DNA of 64,000 bases from Punctularia strigosozonata HHB-11173 SS5 (Eukaryota; Basidiomycota; Agaricomycetes; Corticiales; Punctulariaceae). The notes below the pieces were generated by a model. The model did not search any database. It had not been told where the DNA came from and saw only the letters and a list, made by a program, of their open reading frames with translations. Below, one piece after another: positions 1-11,891 of this stretch. The stretch lies in contig NW_006767434.1 in NCBI RefSeq assembly GCF_000264995.1, positions 1,824,004 through 1,888,003 on the forward strand, read 5' to 3'. Made by a program: the position numbers and the translations under genes. How positions within the stretch are numbered: position 1 is the stretch's first letter; the number at the start of each line of letters is the position of its first letter.

Positions 1-1124
1 TGAGGAGGAATATTCGGCGCCTTGGATACGACCATAGATAGCATCAGCAACCTTTCGAGGAACTTGCGGGCTATATATGCGGGGTAAGCATTTCGGCGTG
101 ATATATAAAGGCGCTTCAAGGCGTACAAAGTGAAACCGGAGTCGATGACTGCCACAAGCTGTCCATCGGGAACACCATGTACGATAGAGTCGTGTTCAAT
201 AACATTCCCATCCGGTCCAATGACGCCTTCCTTGTCAATTAGAACAGACCAATGTTGATCCTGCTTCGTCAACCTTCTGACAGTCTCGACGTCCATCTTC
301 TCCATGTCGCTGATCTTCTCGAACCCTGGGATGATCTCGGAGATCGTCAATTGACCGGTGAATGAAGATGTCGGATCGTCCTGCCGATCCAATAGAAATG
401 ATATAAAGTTGGAAGAGGTTTCATTCTGTTGGAAGATTCTGTTCACGACATTGTTGCCCGCCGCGCTGTCGAGCTTGTCGCGAATGACGGATCCTGAGTT
501 CGGCCCTAGACCAATCAGGCCCTCGTAGCCCTCGGATGCGATGTTGGCCGAAAAGCTCGACGTGTCAGTTACGAGAACTATCCCGATGTGAGCCCTCGTG
601 CTTCGCCGCAACGAAGGTACGTACGATACGCCTGGTTCTCCACCGTATAATCGTCGAAGGTCAAGGTCGCTGTGTTGATACTGCCTTTCTAAAGTGATGA
701 ATACATGCGCGTCTATGACTTCAATCCGAAATACCTTTGGCTGCACCCACAGCATAGGACAACGTCAACGACTTCCCGGTATCCACGGTGCCCGGAACGT
801 CCCCAGTAACCCACAGGTCGGAGCTGACGCGGCGTCAGTTGCATTCCCATGTGGTTAACACGAGCGGAATGCAGACCTTCCCGTGTCCAGCATAACCGGC
901 TTGGTGACGCCTCCGAGCGTTATATTGCTGATATAGAACGCATTCCGGGTATTCGCCACCGGTATGGAGCTGTTGCCCGAGGTGTTGGAGGATCCGGTCA
1001 CAGTAGTCCTCCGCGAAAGCGAGTGAGAACCGTGGTTGTGTTTGACGTGAAATGGTATCTTAACAGCTTGTACAGCTGCGACGAAAAGGTATAAGAGAGA
1101 GAGGGGTATAACTGAATTTCCCAT
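1..1124 (-). CDS. A1 (pepsin-like) aspartic protease, cut by left window edge
   Basis: A secreted or vacuolar acid endopeptidase. The start at 1124 gives a signal-peptide-like hydrophobic N-terminus (MGNSVIPLSLLYLF). The first catalytic motif DTGSSDLW is assembled across an intron at 824-876. The second catalytic motif DSGFT lies just before an intron at 71-126. Other introns I place at 685-734 and 578-624. The exon segments KGSINTATLTF, NQAYLLVTDTSSF and GLIGLGPNSGS are typical of fungal A1 enzymes, and both catalytic aspartates are present. The C-terminal part continues beyond base 1, so length and any anchor cannot be judged. It is a paralogue of the gene at 45615-47460 but clearly diverged from it. 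Family assignment is firm; the substrate is unknown. Confidence 0.88.
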
Positions 1125-1509
1125 GCGGAGAGGATGCGTCGAAACACGACAGCTTGAAAAGAGCGACTGGGGGCAAATAATGCAGACTATCTGGACTAGT
1201 AGAGACAGGAAAGCCGAAGCAAGGTATCCAGAGTTGAGGTGGTGGTGGTTAATTATAGGGCGCGTCTCCGGAGTGGCGGTCACACTTCGCCGCTGCACGC
1301 ATCACCGCCGCTGCAAGCACAACTAAGTCACGGTAAATTCGTTGACAAGTTCGATCGCTTAACGTGCGCGAAGGTCCGATCCCAACACATATTAGTTATG
1401 TTCAAACATCTACTAGTAGCATACAGTGTACGTTGGAAACGAGCGCATCATTCAACGAGCATCTTCGTACATTGGTATCATGCGAACAAATCAATGTCAA
1501 CGGAACCGC
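1125..1509. other. Intergenic spacer
   Basis: Spacer between the aspartic protease start and the 3' end of the HAM1-like gene, both on the minus strand. It should hold the protease promoter. I see no further gene. Confidence 0.5.
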
Positions 1510-4297
1510 TCAGGCAGTCGTCTTGCTTGGCCGCGTCGACGTGCTGGGGATGATACTGAACGCATCGCTGTGCCAGTCGTTGCCGGTCTTCGCCGCTTCA
1601 ACGCGCTCGTTCGCGCGGTTCACGTAGCCGGATGGATGGCCGTGCTCAGGCAGGAGAAGATGCTCGCGGTCGGTGACGACTTGGAACTTGCCGGTCTTCT
1701 GGTCAACGTGCTGCGCCTTGCCTTTCGCCTCGCCCTTCTTGCTCTGGAAGAGCTGTTGAAGGACTTGCGTGCGACTAGCGTCATCCGCAGCCTTGGCCTC
1801 CGCCATGCGGTCACGAACGCCGACGAGCTGGCCGTCGATGTACTCGAAACCGGTGGTGATAGCATCGGAAATCGCCTTTTGGATCTGTTTCTTCACCAAA
1901 CCAGTCGCGAGGGGCTTGAGCGTCTTGTACAGCAAGTCGTGTTTCGAATCACGGATACTGAACTTCAGCGTGTCGACCTTGACATGGACATTCTTGACTT
2001 TGAAGATGCTGCTCTGATCCTTGCCAGCGTCGGCAAGGTGAACAGTGACAGTCAAGCCTTCGCCGCCAAGGAGGACGTCAGCGAGACCGCTGTCCTCGAG
2101 CTTCGGGAACCCTGTCTTCTTGCGGAACCAGAAGGCAACGTCGCGCATGTCGCATTGCATCTGGGCGAAGGTGAACGTAAACCTGCGCAATAATGTGAAC
2201 AATAGGATAATGGGCCACGTGGAAAAATACGTACTCATTGTGATGCTCATCCTTAATCGCATCGTACGCACTGAACTTCATGAAGTTGTGCGCCTCGACG
2301 GAAACGATGTTGGGGAATAAGTTACGGCCGCTGAGGGTAAGGTTCTCCACGACGAGATCGATATTATCGTCGGTGTACTCGATGCGCGGAATGGGAACAT
2401 AGCCGACATTGTCGACGAGCGTGGGCAGAATGACCTTGCGGATGTCAAGCCACAACTCGGGCTTGTACTTAAGGTTCCCCTCGCTGTCGAAGAGCAGGTC
2501 TTTGGTGAGTCGAGCCCAGTCTTGTCCGAATCTCTGGTTCAAAGGATCGTCACCCATGGCCTTGAAGAAGCCGCCAATTGTACTGAAGAGGTTGTCGAAG
2601 TGACCCTTGTACTTCTCGTCGTAGAACTGACGGCCCGTGTCACGGATCTCGACAGCCTCGTTATTGCAAGCGGGTTCCAAAACAAATCCGGGTTCCAACA
2701 AACACTTCGAGGAGGAATTAGTCGATGGGAAAAAAATGGGTAGGCCTTAAGCATACCTTGCGCACGTACGCATCGACGCGCTTGAACCAGTCGCGAAGCC
2801 CGCTATCGTTGCGCGAGTCGGTAATGAGTTGGTCAACTGCGGCCCAGATCTCGTCGGTGCTACGGCCGTTCGCGAAACGCTCGATGAGAGTGCGGAACTC
2901 CTTGGACGCGACAGTGAATGAATCTTGCGAAGCCGACGTCTGGCCATGCTCCTTGGTGTTTTGGGCGGTGTTCTGAGCGTGTCCGGCGTACTCCTCCAGG
3001 TATCCGAGAAGCCAGCGAATCGACTCCTGATAATCGTCGTGCTTCTGACATTCAACGATGACCTTCTTCATGCGGAAGATGAATTGATCACGGCGCTCGG
3101 GAGGGAAATATTCGTCGGAGAAGAACTCCTTGGCGCGATCACGGTGTTCACGCGCACGCTCCTTGTGCTCGTCGGGAACGCGGTTGGTGACTTGATCCTT
3201 ATAGAGAATGGTTAGCGCTACGGCCGAACAACCTGTGTGAAGGATCATACCCTAACACCACGGAGGCGATCCATAACCGTGCGCTTGCCCGCCCCCTTCT
3301 CTTCTTCATTCTCAGGGATACCGTTCGTTGTGTTGGCGATGTCGTTGGCGTTGGCTTGCGCCTCCTGAGTGGCACGATCCTTGGCTTGCTGTGCGGTGTC
3401 GTACGCCTGATCGCGCAGCTCTCCGCCGCGACGAACCTGACCGTCCTCAGTCTTAACAGCGGCACCTTCTCCAAGGGGCTCGTGAGGATGCTGGGCGACT
3501 CGGTGTCCCGTGCCGGGAACGCGAACCTCAGGTACAGGGGTGCCATCGTTCGGACCGATGGTACGGCCACCCTCGGTCACGAACTGATCACTGGGCGCGG
3601 TCTGGTCGACATTGCGAAGCTGTTCTTCGGACGGGCGAATGCCCTCCGCAGCTTTCGCTGCTCCACGGGCAAGCAAGTCACGGCCAATGACGGTGAAGTC
3701 CGAAACGAGTTTGCGGGCCTCGGAGTTGGTGAAAACGAGAGAAAGCAAAGTACGCAGATGCTTCACAGCTGCAAATGCCATGAGTATAACGAAACGCGAC
3801 AATGAAATCACCATACCTTGTTGACTGTCCTGCTGCGCCTTCTGTTGATCAACAGTGGTCAACGCAGACGGGTCCTTCTTGAGACGGTCATAGTCGACGT
3901 CGCGTGTGTGCCAGACAAAGTTCTGGAAGACCTCGTCGCTGTTCTTCTCCAAAATCATCTCGCGCGCAGTCTCCACGATATCGCGGGTGTCCTCGATGAG
4001 CTTGCGGCCCTCAGGCGACAGCGAGTTCAGGTCCACGGGCGAATTGTCGAGAACGTAACGGAGCGTCTCGTCGATCTGGGCATTGGATGGCAGACGGCCA
4101 TCGCGGAAGGCTTGGATGACGCCGTACAAACGAAGCTAAGTGGTAAGGCAGATTAGAATTTATCCGACGTCTACCCGGGAGATGGCGCTTACCTTGCGGT
4201 CGACATCGGCCTCTTTCTTCTCGCGGTTGATGGGGTCGACAACGGAACCCTTGGTGGGGTGGTCGCTGATATCCTTGGGGGCGATGGGCAAAGACAT
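1510..4297 (-). CDS. HAM1-like N- and C-terminal domain protein
   Basis: Six exons (4193-4297, 3817-4135, 3251-3768, 2757-3197, 2235-2704, 1510-2182) join in frame to 841 residues. The N-terminal half matches the HAM1-like N-terminal family of fungi (INREKKEADVDRK, then LPSNAQIDETLRYVLDNS and repeated helical segments). The C-terminal half carries the HAM1-like C-terminal domain (LLYKTLKPLATGLVKKQIQK and neighbouring residues). A low-complexity Gln/Ala/Glu-rich hinge lies near 3260-3420. Despite the family name this is not the inosine triphosphatase HAM1. Its biochemical role is not established; predicted structure is mainly helical with a possible lipid-binding-like C-terminal fold, which is only my inference. 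It stands back to back with the TBC gene, 1.9 kb away. Confidence 0.82.
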
Positions 4298-6181
4298 ATT
4301 TGGTCGTTAAGTGGTCGTAACAGATATTAAGTCGTAATAGTACTAGGTAGTGGGAGACGATACGAAGCAGTTTGCGTCGGGAGGAGCGCGGTAAGGAACC
4401 TTTATGTACCGACGGATGGAAAGTATGACGCTCGGTGGTAGCAATGACTTCATCGTTGGAGTGCCTAGTGGCCGACGCGTATGACGCCTATCTCAGCCTG
4501 TTGTCTCTATATCGGAACCAGCAAGAACGCCCAAGTGGAGTAACATATGTATGCATCCAGCGCCACCGGCCTCCGAGTTCGCGTTCAGTTCGAATGACCT
4601 GCGCGCGACGTGTGCGAACCGAACAGGCAGGACAGTACGTATATGGCGGCGTATTTGTGGATGCGTACGCGACTCCTCGTGCTGCCTCCGTTTCGAGACG
4701 GCTAGCCTGGATCACATCGTCATACTGCGATCGAGGTAGCAGCTCGGTAAACCGTCATGGAAATGCTACAGGACTTGGAGCCAGAGAGGAGCGACGTTGG
4801 CGAAGGGGACAGCAAAGTGCACGCGACTTCTACGGGTCTTCCACATGGCGAGACGCGTGGCGTCATACCCTAGATCTGTACACAGCCACGTCTTCAGATA
4901 AGATGAGATGCGAGTCCAGTTGCGCTGTAAGTTACACCTATAGCACAGCAGGGTTGCGCACGATACCGTGCAGCTCACATCAGCCCCAGCTACTCTTAGT
5001 AAGATTAGCATCGATATATGTGAGCGCTGAACTCACATAGCACCAGAGATATACATATCTCGATGATACACCGCAACGAAGTGCAAAACACCATGCTGTA
5101 CATGTGCTATTTTTCCAGTTATGTCGAAGTGCGGTAAGTAGTCAAATTAGCTATCCGATACTGTAATATGGCGACAGTAACGTAAAATCTCCGACCCTTG
5201 ATACGTAGATAGGGGTAAATTTACGTTCTACTTATTGCGGACGAGTATATTGGGACGTAGTCCACTGTCATGTCACAAGGCCCAGTTTGAAAGCTACTTC
5301 TTTGTCACTTTGTTGTGAGCGGTCTAAATACTTACTGATTGAGAGATAAGGGTGCGACATCCGACAAGAGTTATCAGAATCGACAATAGCAGGCAGCCTC
5401 AAAAGCAATTTGAAGCTCTTATGTAACCGTTGAACACGAAAGTTAGATCTACCATGTAAAATAAATAGTCTACCCATTAACCATCGGAGCACAATGCGAT
5501 ACCAGTCGCATTTGTAACGGTTTTCAGTCCAATACTTATACTTATGGCTGTACTTACTAATATGCGACGTCGAGACAACTTGTGATAGTCCTCATTAATA
5601 TACCCACTTTTGGCTGTGGAACGCTCACAGCTAGAACAGTGAATGAAAGTAACAGCATGTTGCCGCTATGTTCTGCTGCGAAACAGACAGTGCAGGCGGC
5701 GGGGTAAGTAGGCACGGGCGCTACCAATTTGGCGGGTGGCTGTATCGTTCATTTTGGGCGCTTACAGGGACCGCATCATAAACTCCGTCATATCCTCCGT
5801 CGGCACGGTTCAGTCCAAGGCCCAGGTTTCAAGTCTCGCTCCATTTTCTGCCTCTTCCAGCGTCCCCGAATCGGTATGTCATGGGCTTGGCGCATAGCTG
5901 CACAAAGCTTGACACATCGATTATCAGGACGGCGGACAAGAACTTCGCCGCACTCACTGCCAAGCTGTGGTTGGACCGCAGGTCTTCATTCACCACCCTG
6001 AAACGCGCGACTTCGTCGGATCTGCTTGTATAACGGGCTCGGAGCGATTGCCCACAACCATCTGGCGGTGCGGGCCGCGTTCATGGTCGAGCGCTAGGAC
6101 GACAGCGCCTTCGTTTGTTCCGCCCTTGATCTTCGAACGACATTCTGGGCTGGCCGAGAGGTACCTCGTGACGGATTCAAC
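4298..6181. other. Divergent intergenic region
   Basis: About 1.9 kb between the starts of the HAM1-like gene (minus) and the SH3-TBC gene (plus), so it must contain both promoters. Open frames here (for example plus 4435-5040) have no recognisable domain and biased composition. I see no RNA gene. Confidence 0.5.
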
Positions 6182-9100
6182 ATGGATGCAGCAGAATTGG
6201 CACGGTGGACGAGGTTCGCGGCGAAGGGCGGTATCGGCAAATGTACAGCGATTCAGGATTGCGTTGCGGAGCGGCCAGACGATCTGATGTTCCTGAAGGT
6301 ACGCGAGCGTCAGGCTACTGGTAGTATGCGGGTTGAAACTCGCACCACAAGGGTGACGAAATCATTGTTCTGATGCAAATCCCCGATGATGACCAAGTCT
6401 ATCTCGTGCGTATGCTTGTCAAGGATTTGCGCATCTCCATGGCCACTTAAAACTCGTTTAGGGATTTTGCGAAGATATCGTTGGTCGATTTCGAGGCCAG
6501 GATGTTCATTTCCATTCCAAGCTAAAGAAACCGGTCATGACGAAACGTACTCCCTCTGCTTCTGCGGCGTCTGCCTCATCCTCGCGTACGTCCTCGGCTT
6601 CGGCGTCCAAGAGTCCATCCCCGATCGTCACCTCAAGCTCGTTTCCGTCTCCCCCCAATGGGTTGCCTCGCGACCTTTCCAGAATGAGCATGATTGCTGC
6701 CTCTCCTCCCCCCAGTTCAGTCCAGAGTCCCGCATCTCCCGCTTTCGACCAACCGCCCACCTCTCCGGCGCAGGTGCTTTCGATCCCACCTTCCTCTCCG
6801 CCCGCAGCTCCTCATTCCCCGTCTTATGTCGGCACATCACCTCACGCCCAAGACTCCCCGAGACGCCTTAGATTTCCGCCCAGACCTCTGGTCGTAATGA
6901 ACCCCGACGACTCATCCTCGTCCCAGGAGCCTTCTCCGGCTGACGGAAAGTCATCTCTGGCCGACCTACCGCCGGAGACTAGTGCCAACACGGCCAGACG
7001 CCCGTCCCGCGCGCAGTCAGACGAGCTTACGCCAATGGAAGACCCTCTTCGGACCGCCCGTCCCGGCGGGCGGTTCGACCTCGATGGTTCACAGACGTCA
7101 GAGAACATGTCCCTGGATGATCAAGCTATCACGGACTCTGTCAAGGTATATAGCATCTCTCAATGCTGAAAATCGGACCATGACTGATCTGCCAAATTCT
7201 AGTTGGCGGGTTCAGCCCACGATGTATCCGGCGAAAGCGATATGTCAATGGCCTCGGCGCTCGCGCCACGCCTCGATTCCATGCACACACCGCAGCATGA
7301 TCTCACAGATGCGGAAGTGTCAGGGCTCTCCGAGTCAGGCTTGCGAATCTCGACGGTGCCATCCGTAGGCGATGGTGCGGTTGGCATTGGTCTGACCCTG
7401 CTGCAAAATATGATCGATGATGGCGCTTCCAGCGAAGCAAGCGGGAGTATACGAGAAAGGGGTTCCACTATGAGCACGTCATCATCAACCTACTCTGCCA
7501 CTGACAGGACGGGCGACATCGACCGAAGGAGCGATAGTCGCGGTGAACACAACGTTTCTGGACCAAAGGACAACGAGTCTGCGCCTCGTTCTCGTGCCGC
7601 CTCTGTTGCATTGTCAATCGTCACCTCGTCATCCGTTCGTGATCTCCCATCCCGAGCATCCGGATCAACGCACAACTCCAGAGCACGTTCGGACGCTGAT
7701 GACTACTGGGACGGCGCATCGATCTACGACCAATACACCTATCGGCACTCAGTGGCGTCCAAGATGTCTCGTTTTTCTCAAGCGTCTATGTATGCGCCGT
7801 CCGGTATAAGCGGCGGCGAAGCACCACCGATGCCACGGCCATCTGCCAGCAGGCAGAACTCGACAGATGTCCTTTCGAACCGTTCGGGCATATCACCTTC
7901 TCCTTCGTTGTCTCCCAATTCGAACAACTTCGTAGATGCTTCAACATCGCTGGACACGGCTGGATCGAACGCTGTTCTCGGCCGTAAGGACCGGCCTGCA
8001 CCTCTGGACTTGAATCCGTCCCCTCTTCTGCACACAACGTTTGGCTCTCCGATGATGTCGCCCGGACAGGATTCCGGAAGCCCGGGACTTTTGTCGCCTT
8101 CTTCAATTAATTTTGGCTCAGGTGGTGCGGCCTCAGCTCTCAGGACGCGTTTGGAAGGCCAGAGAGGTCCCAGCCCGAGCACTTCGATTCCTCAGGGAGA
8201 TACTCTGGCATCCCCTTCAGAAGGATCGCAATACAGTGAACAAGAACGACGAGATATCGTTGTTGAAGACGACGAACAACCCGTCGTGTTGGACGACGGC
8301 GCGTACTCCTCAGTGCCGCCCTCCCCTATGGTACCTGGATTACCTAGTCCCATGAATTCGTCGACCGGCGGCTCCGGTACCTCGGAGTCGCCGCCCATCA
8401 GCGCCCTCTCTCCCAATTTCCTTCCATCCTTCAGCACACCGCCCTCACCGGACGATGCATCACCCGCTGCACCGGCACCGTATGTCGGCTATTCGCGGAA
8501 CAGCATATTCCTCCCGCATCCCAGCGCACCGAAGCCCTCGCCCAGTCCGGCCGGGCCTATGTACGGCAGGCTGCAGGGTCAGCCACAATTGGCACCTCCT
8601 GCTTTGAAAGAGGGCTCGGTGCACCATGCCATGGGTCTTGCACGTATCCCATCTTTCCATCCCAATGGCGTTCCAAAGCAGACCACGTTCTACGGTAAGC
8701 TCGACGCGGACATGGCGACGGCCACTGGCCCGGTTCCTATATCCTTCACATTGGAACCACCCATGGCTATCCCGGCGCTCAGGATGCATACCGTTGCACC
8801 GCCACTCCCCACGGATGCTCGTGGACAGGCGAGGTCCGATAATCAACCTTCCGGTCAACAATCTGGAGCCGGTGCAGATACGGCGGCAGATCCTCGTGGC
8901 TCACAGACACCTCAACCCAATTTCTTCCCTAAGCCAAAGGCGCCCCGTCCGAGATCCCAGTCCTTCTCTGGATTCGACAAGCCATACGCGGAGATCGAGC
9001 TGCTCGATGGGTCGAGGTAAAGATTTATCCAATTGCAGGGGGGAATATGCTGATATCACAGTAGAAAATCGAATAGTCGGCCAGCTGTAACTCCATCAGT

Positions 9101-11102
9101 CGCAACTCCGCCAACGCAAAGCAATGGCCCAATCAGTCGTAGTCAATCTGCGCGACCTCTGAACCATGGGCAATCCCCACTATCCTTGCCACAAAACAAC
9201 ATCGTGCCAAGCCAAACGGATCCAGTTCCTTCAAACGTCAACCCCCCCGAGTCCTCCTCTTGGTCCTCCCCGCGAAAGCTAGGGCTTAGACAAGTGGCAT
9301 CTAGCATACAACTGCGCGGACAGCAAGCCCCCTCTCTGGCAGCCGGACCATCGATGCCCCGACCACCGACCAATCGTAGCAACTCCCTGAATGCCCCTCT
9401 TCAGGCGTCCGAGGCGGCGATCGCGGCTCAGTATCCACCATCACCCACTGCTCCGTCGTCGACTTCGCCGTCGCCGGCGCAAGCGCATTTCCCGTCGATA
9501 GCGAAGTCGAGCACTCAGCCAAGGTCTTCCATTTCCCAAAGACCGTCAGCTGAAGCTGACCCCAGCGATACGAGATCCGTGAGATCCGTGCTAACTCCAC
9601 CTCCTCTGCTTCGAGGATCGAATTCTTCAAGCTCTCAAGGGCACAGTCGCGAGTCATCCCTGCGCTCAAAATTGTCCATGTCGGCCTTGCGTTCCAACAC
9701 GTCTGGACCCGTCACTCCTGTGGATGACAAACGGTTCGAGATAGAGACGGTTCACGTGAAGGACACCGACTTCCAGTTGATCAAGCCCATTCCACCTGTG
9801 GCGAATAGCAACAGCGACGACTCGCTGGCAAACTCGGCCCGCGACTCTAAGAACGACTCCCGCTTCCTACGCACAGACAGTCCATCGGTGTCCATGCTGT
9901 CTGGTGGGACGTCGGTCGGAACGTCTTCTCCTTTGGCTGAACAATTTGATGCACACCCTGCTTCCCCGGTGGTAGAGTCTCCGACGGCTGCCGAAGCGCA
10001 TCGTCAGCGCGAACTACGGTGGATATCGCTCATGACATCGACACCGGCCGGACAAGCAAGGAAGAGCAAGAAGGTCAGGAAGCTTCTGCTCGAGGGTGTG
10101 CCTGCGTCCGTTCGACATTTGGTGTGGGCAAACCTGGCCAATAGTGCGGGCAAGCGTATGGACGGTCTGTATGCCAAACTCAGCCAGCGTGGTCGTGTAC
10201 CCGCGTCCAATGACATCGAGAGAGATGTGCGGAGATATTTCAACAACCAGCCTTTACTCCAGGACACCAACAGCCCGGTGACCACGCTCTTGCAAGCGTA
10301 CTTGACAATGGTCCCCGATATCCGTTATAACACAGGTACACATCATTCCGCATCCTCAGGCGAACATAGCATTAACGTTTTCATCAGGCCTGTGCTTGAT
10401 CACTGGGCATCTACTGCAACAAGCCCCTGAAGAGGAAGCGTTCTGGATCTTTGTCTCGATCATGGACACGCATCTCCGTTCCTACTTTTCGCCACTGAAC
10501 GTTCAGGCCGAGGTTGATGGCAGTCTGTTGCTAAAAGCAATCGAAGCTAACGAACCTGCCATCGCCAAGAAGCTCAGCGATACCGGTATCACAGCAGGGA
10601 CCGCGTGTCGACACTGGTGAATGCGCCCCTTTTTCATCGTCTCCCACCGTAATCTGACCAACTACAGGTTCTGCTCCCTCTTCGTGACTACTTTGCCCAC
10701 AAGCCATGTCTCTCGTGTGTGGGATATTTTCCTGTGTGAAGGTGCGCACACCGCAGTATCTTCGGTCCAAAGCTCTGATACTGATGCATAAATCTAGGCA
10801 TGCCCTTCCTCTTCCGCGTCGCCTTGGCAATACTGTCCTCATGTCGCCGGTTGCTTCTTGACGCACGCTCCCCTGAAAGACTCACCGAACTTCTCTTCCA
10901 ACCGCCGCCCGACATGCTTCCTCCGACCCCTGACGCCCTAATCTCTCTCGCGCACTCAATGAAGCTCAAGGACGACGACCTCATGAAAACCCGTCAGAAA
11001 TTGGAAACGCAGCTGAAGCGACAAAATCAGGGCCGGGCCCTTCGTTCGACGATCACCACCAACGGCAGCGCCCCGCCCTCGATTTCATTACCTCGGGCAT
11101 GA
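6182..11102 (+). CDS. SH3 plus TBC (Rab GTPase-activating) domain protein
   Basis: Eight exons (6182-6298, 6352-6405, 6462-7145, 7203-9016, 9062-10335, 10388-10616, 10668-10741, 10798-11102) join in frame to 1,516 residues. An SH3 domain spans residues 20-78, built from three short exons (IQDCVAERPDDLMFLK, GDEIIVLMQ, GFCEDIVGRF). A long Ser/Pro-rich disordered stretch of over 1,000 residues follows. The TBC domain spans roughly residues 1230-1440, with the arginine-finger motif IERDVRRYF (about base 10210) and VWDIFLCEG near the end. The usual TBC glutamine-finger motif YCQ reads YNT here (about base 10330). TBC proteins stimulate GTP hydrolysis by Rab proteins; the SH3 suggests a Pro-rich partner. 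The target Rab is unknown. Confidence 0.87.
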
Positions 11103-11891
11103 GTCTAACTCCAAGCTATTGCACCCTAATAGTATATTTACTCGCATTCTTATTAACCCCCCCTTTTTTCTTGCATCAACTTTCCGCAATCATGTCCGTC
11201 CCACCGCAGTTCATATATACACCTCCTTATACCCACACTGGACTCGAACCACGAACACTATGATCCGTCTATAGCTATGGCATATTTGTTTCTCTCTTTC
11301 GGGCACTGCGTACTTGTCCGCTTCATCCCTGTCGAGCATTGCTTTCGAAGTCATTGTAGAGTAACAATACATCGCATTTCTTTATACGTATCCTACACAC
11401 ATCAGTTGTATTCAAACGTGGTTCTTGTCTGCGCCGCCAATACATTCCGACGGTCTGGGCCTTGACGGTATGTTGGAGCCGCGAAGCCCGCCAGCGGTTC
11501 CTATAATTACTTTCTGATCGTTCAGAAGACGCCACCGATGGAAACAACGTGCTTTCGAGGGTGCAATGTCAAGCTTGTTCTTGATAGTCAATTTCGTATT
11601 CGTATTTGGACATGTGCCTCCTCGGAGCGCGCCTTCAAGGAAACTTGTAACCCGCGGTAATACGCATACCTATCACCGTCGGCAAAACTTGGCGACGTGA
11701 CTACAAATACAGAGATCTTCCCCGGTGATACATTATGCAAAAACCCGTGTAACATACGCATCGGACACATCGGACGGATAGCTGGTACAAATATACGATC
11801 GAGAAAGCGATCAGAACACCGCAAGCAAGAAAAGACAGACCGCGGCTGCTATAGACGAAACAAACATTAAGGGCCATCACGGTATATACCT
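11103..11891. other. Convergent 3' region
   Basis: About 0.8 kb between the stop of the SH3-TBC gene and the stop of the zinc-module gene on the other strand. It holds AT-richer 3' untranslated-type sequence and no convincing open frame. Confidence 0.5.

Noticed and set aside
4435-5040. 201-codon plus-strand frame
   Set aside because: Biased composition, no domain, no splice context, and it lies in a divergent promoter region.
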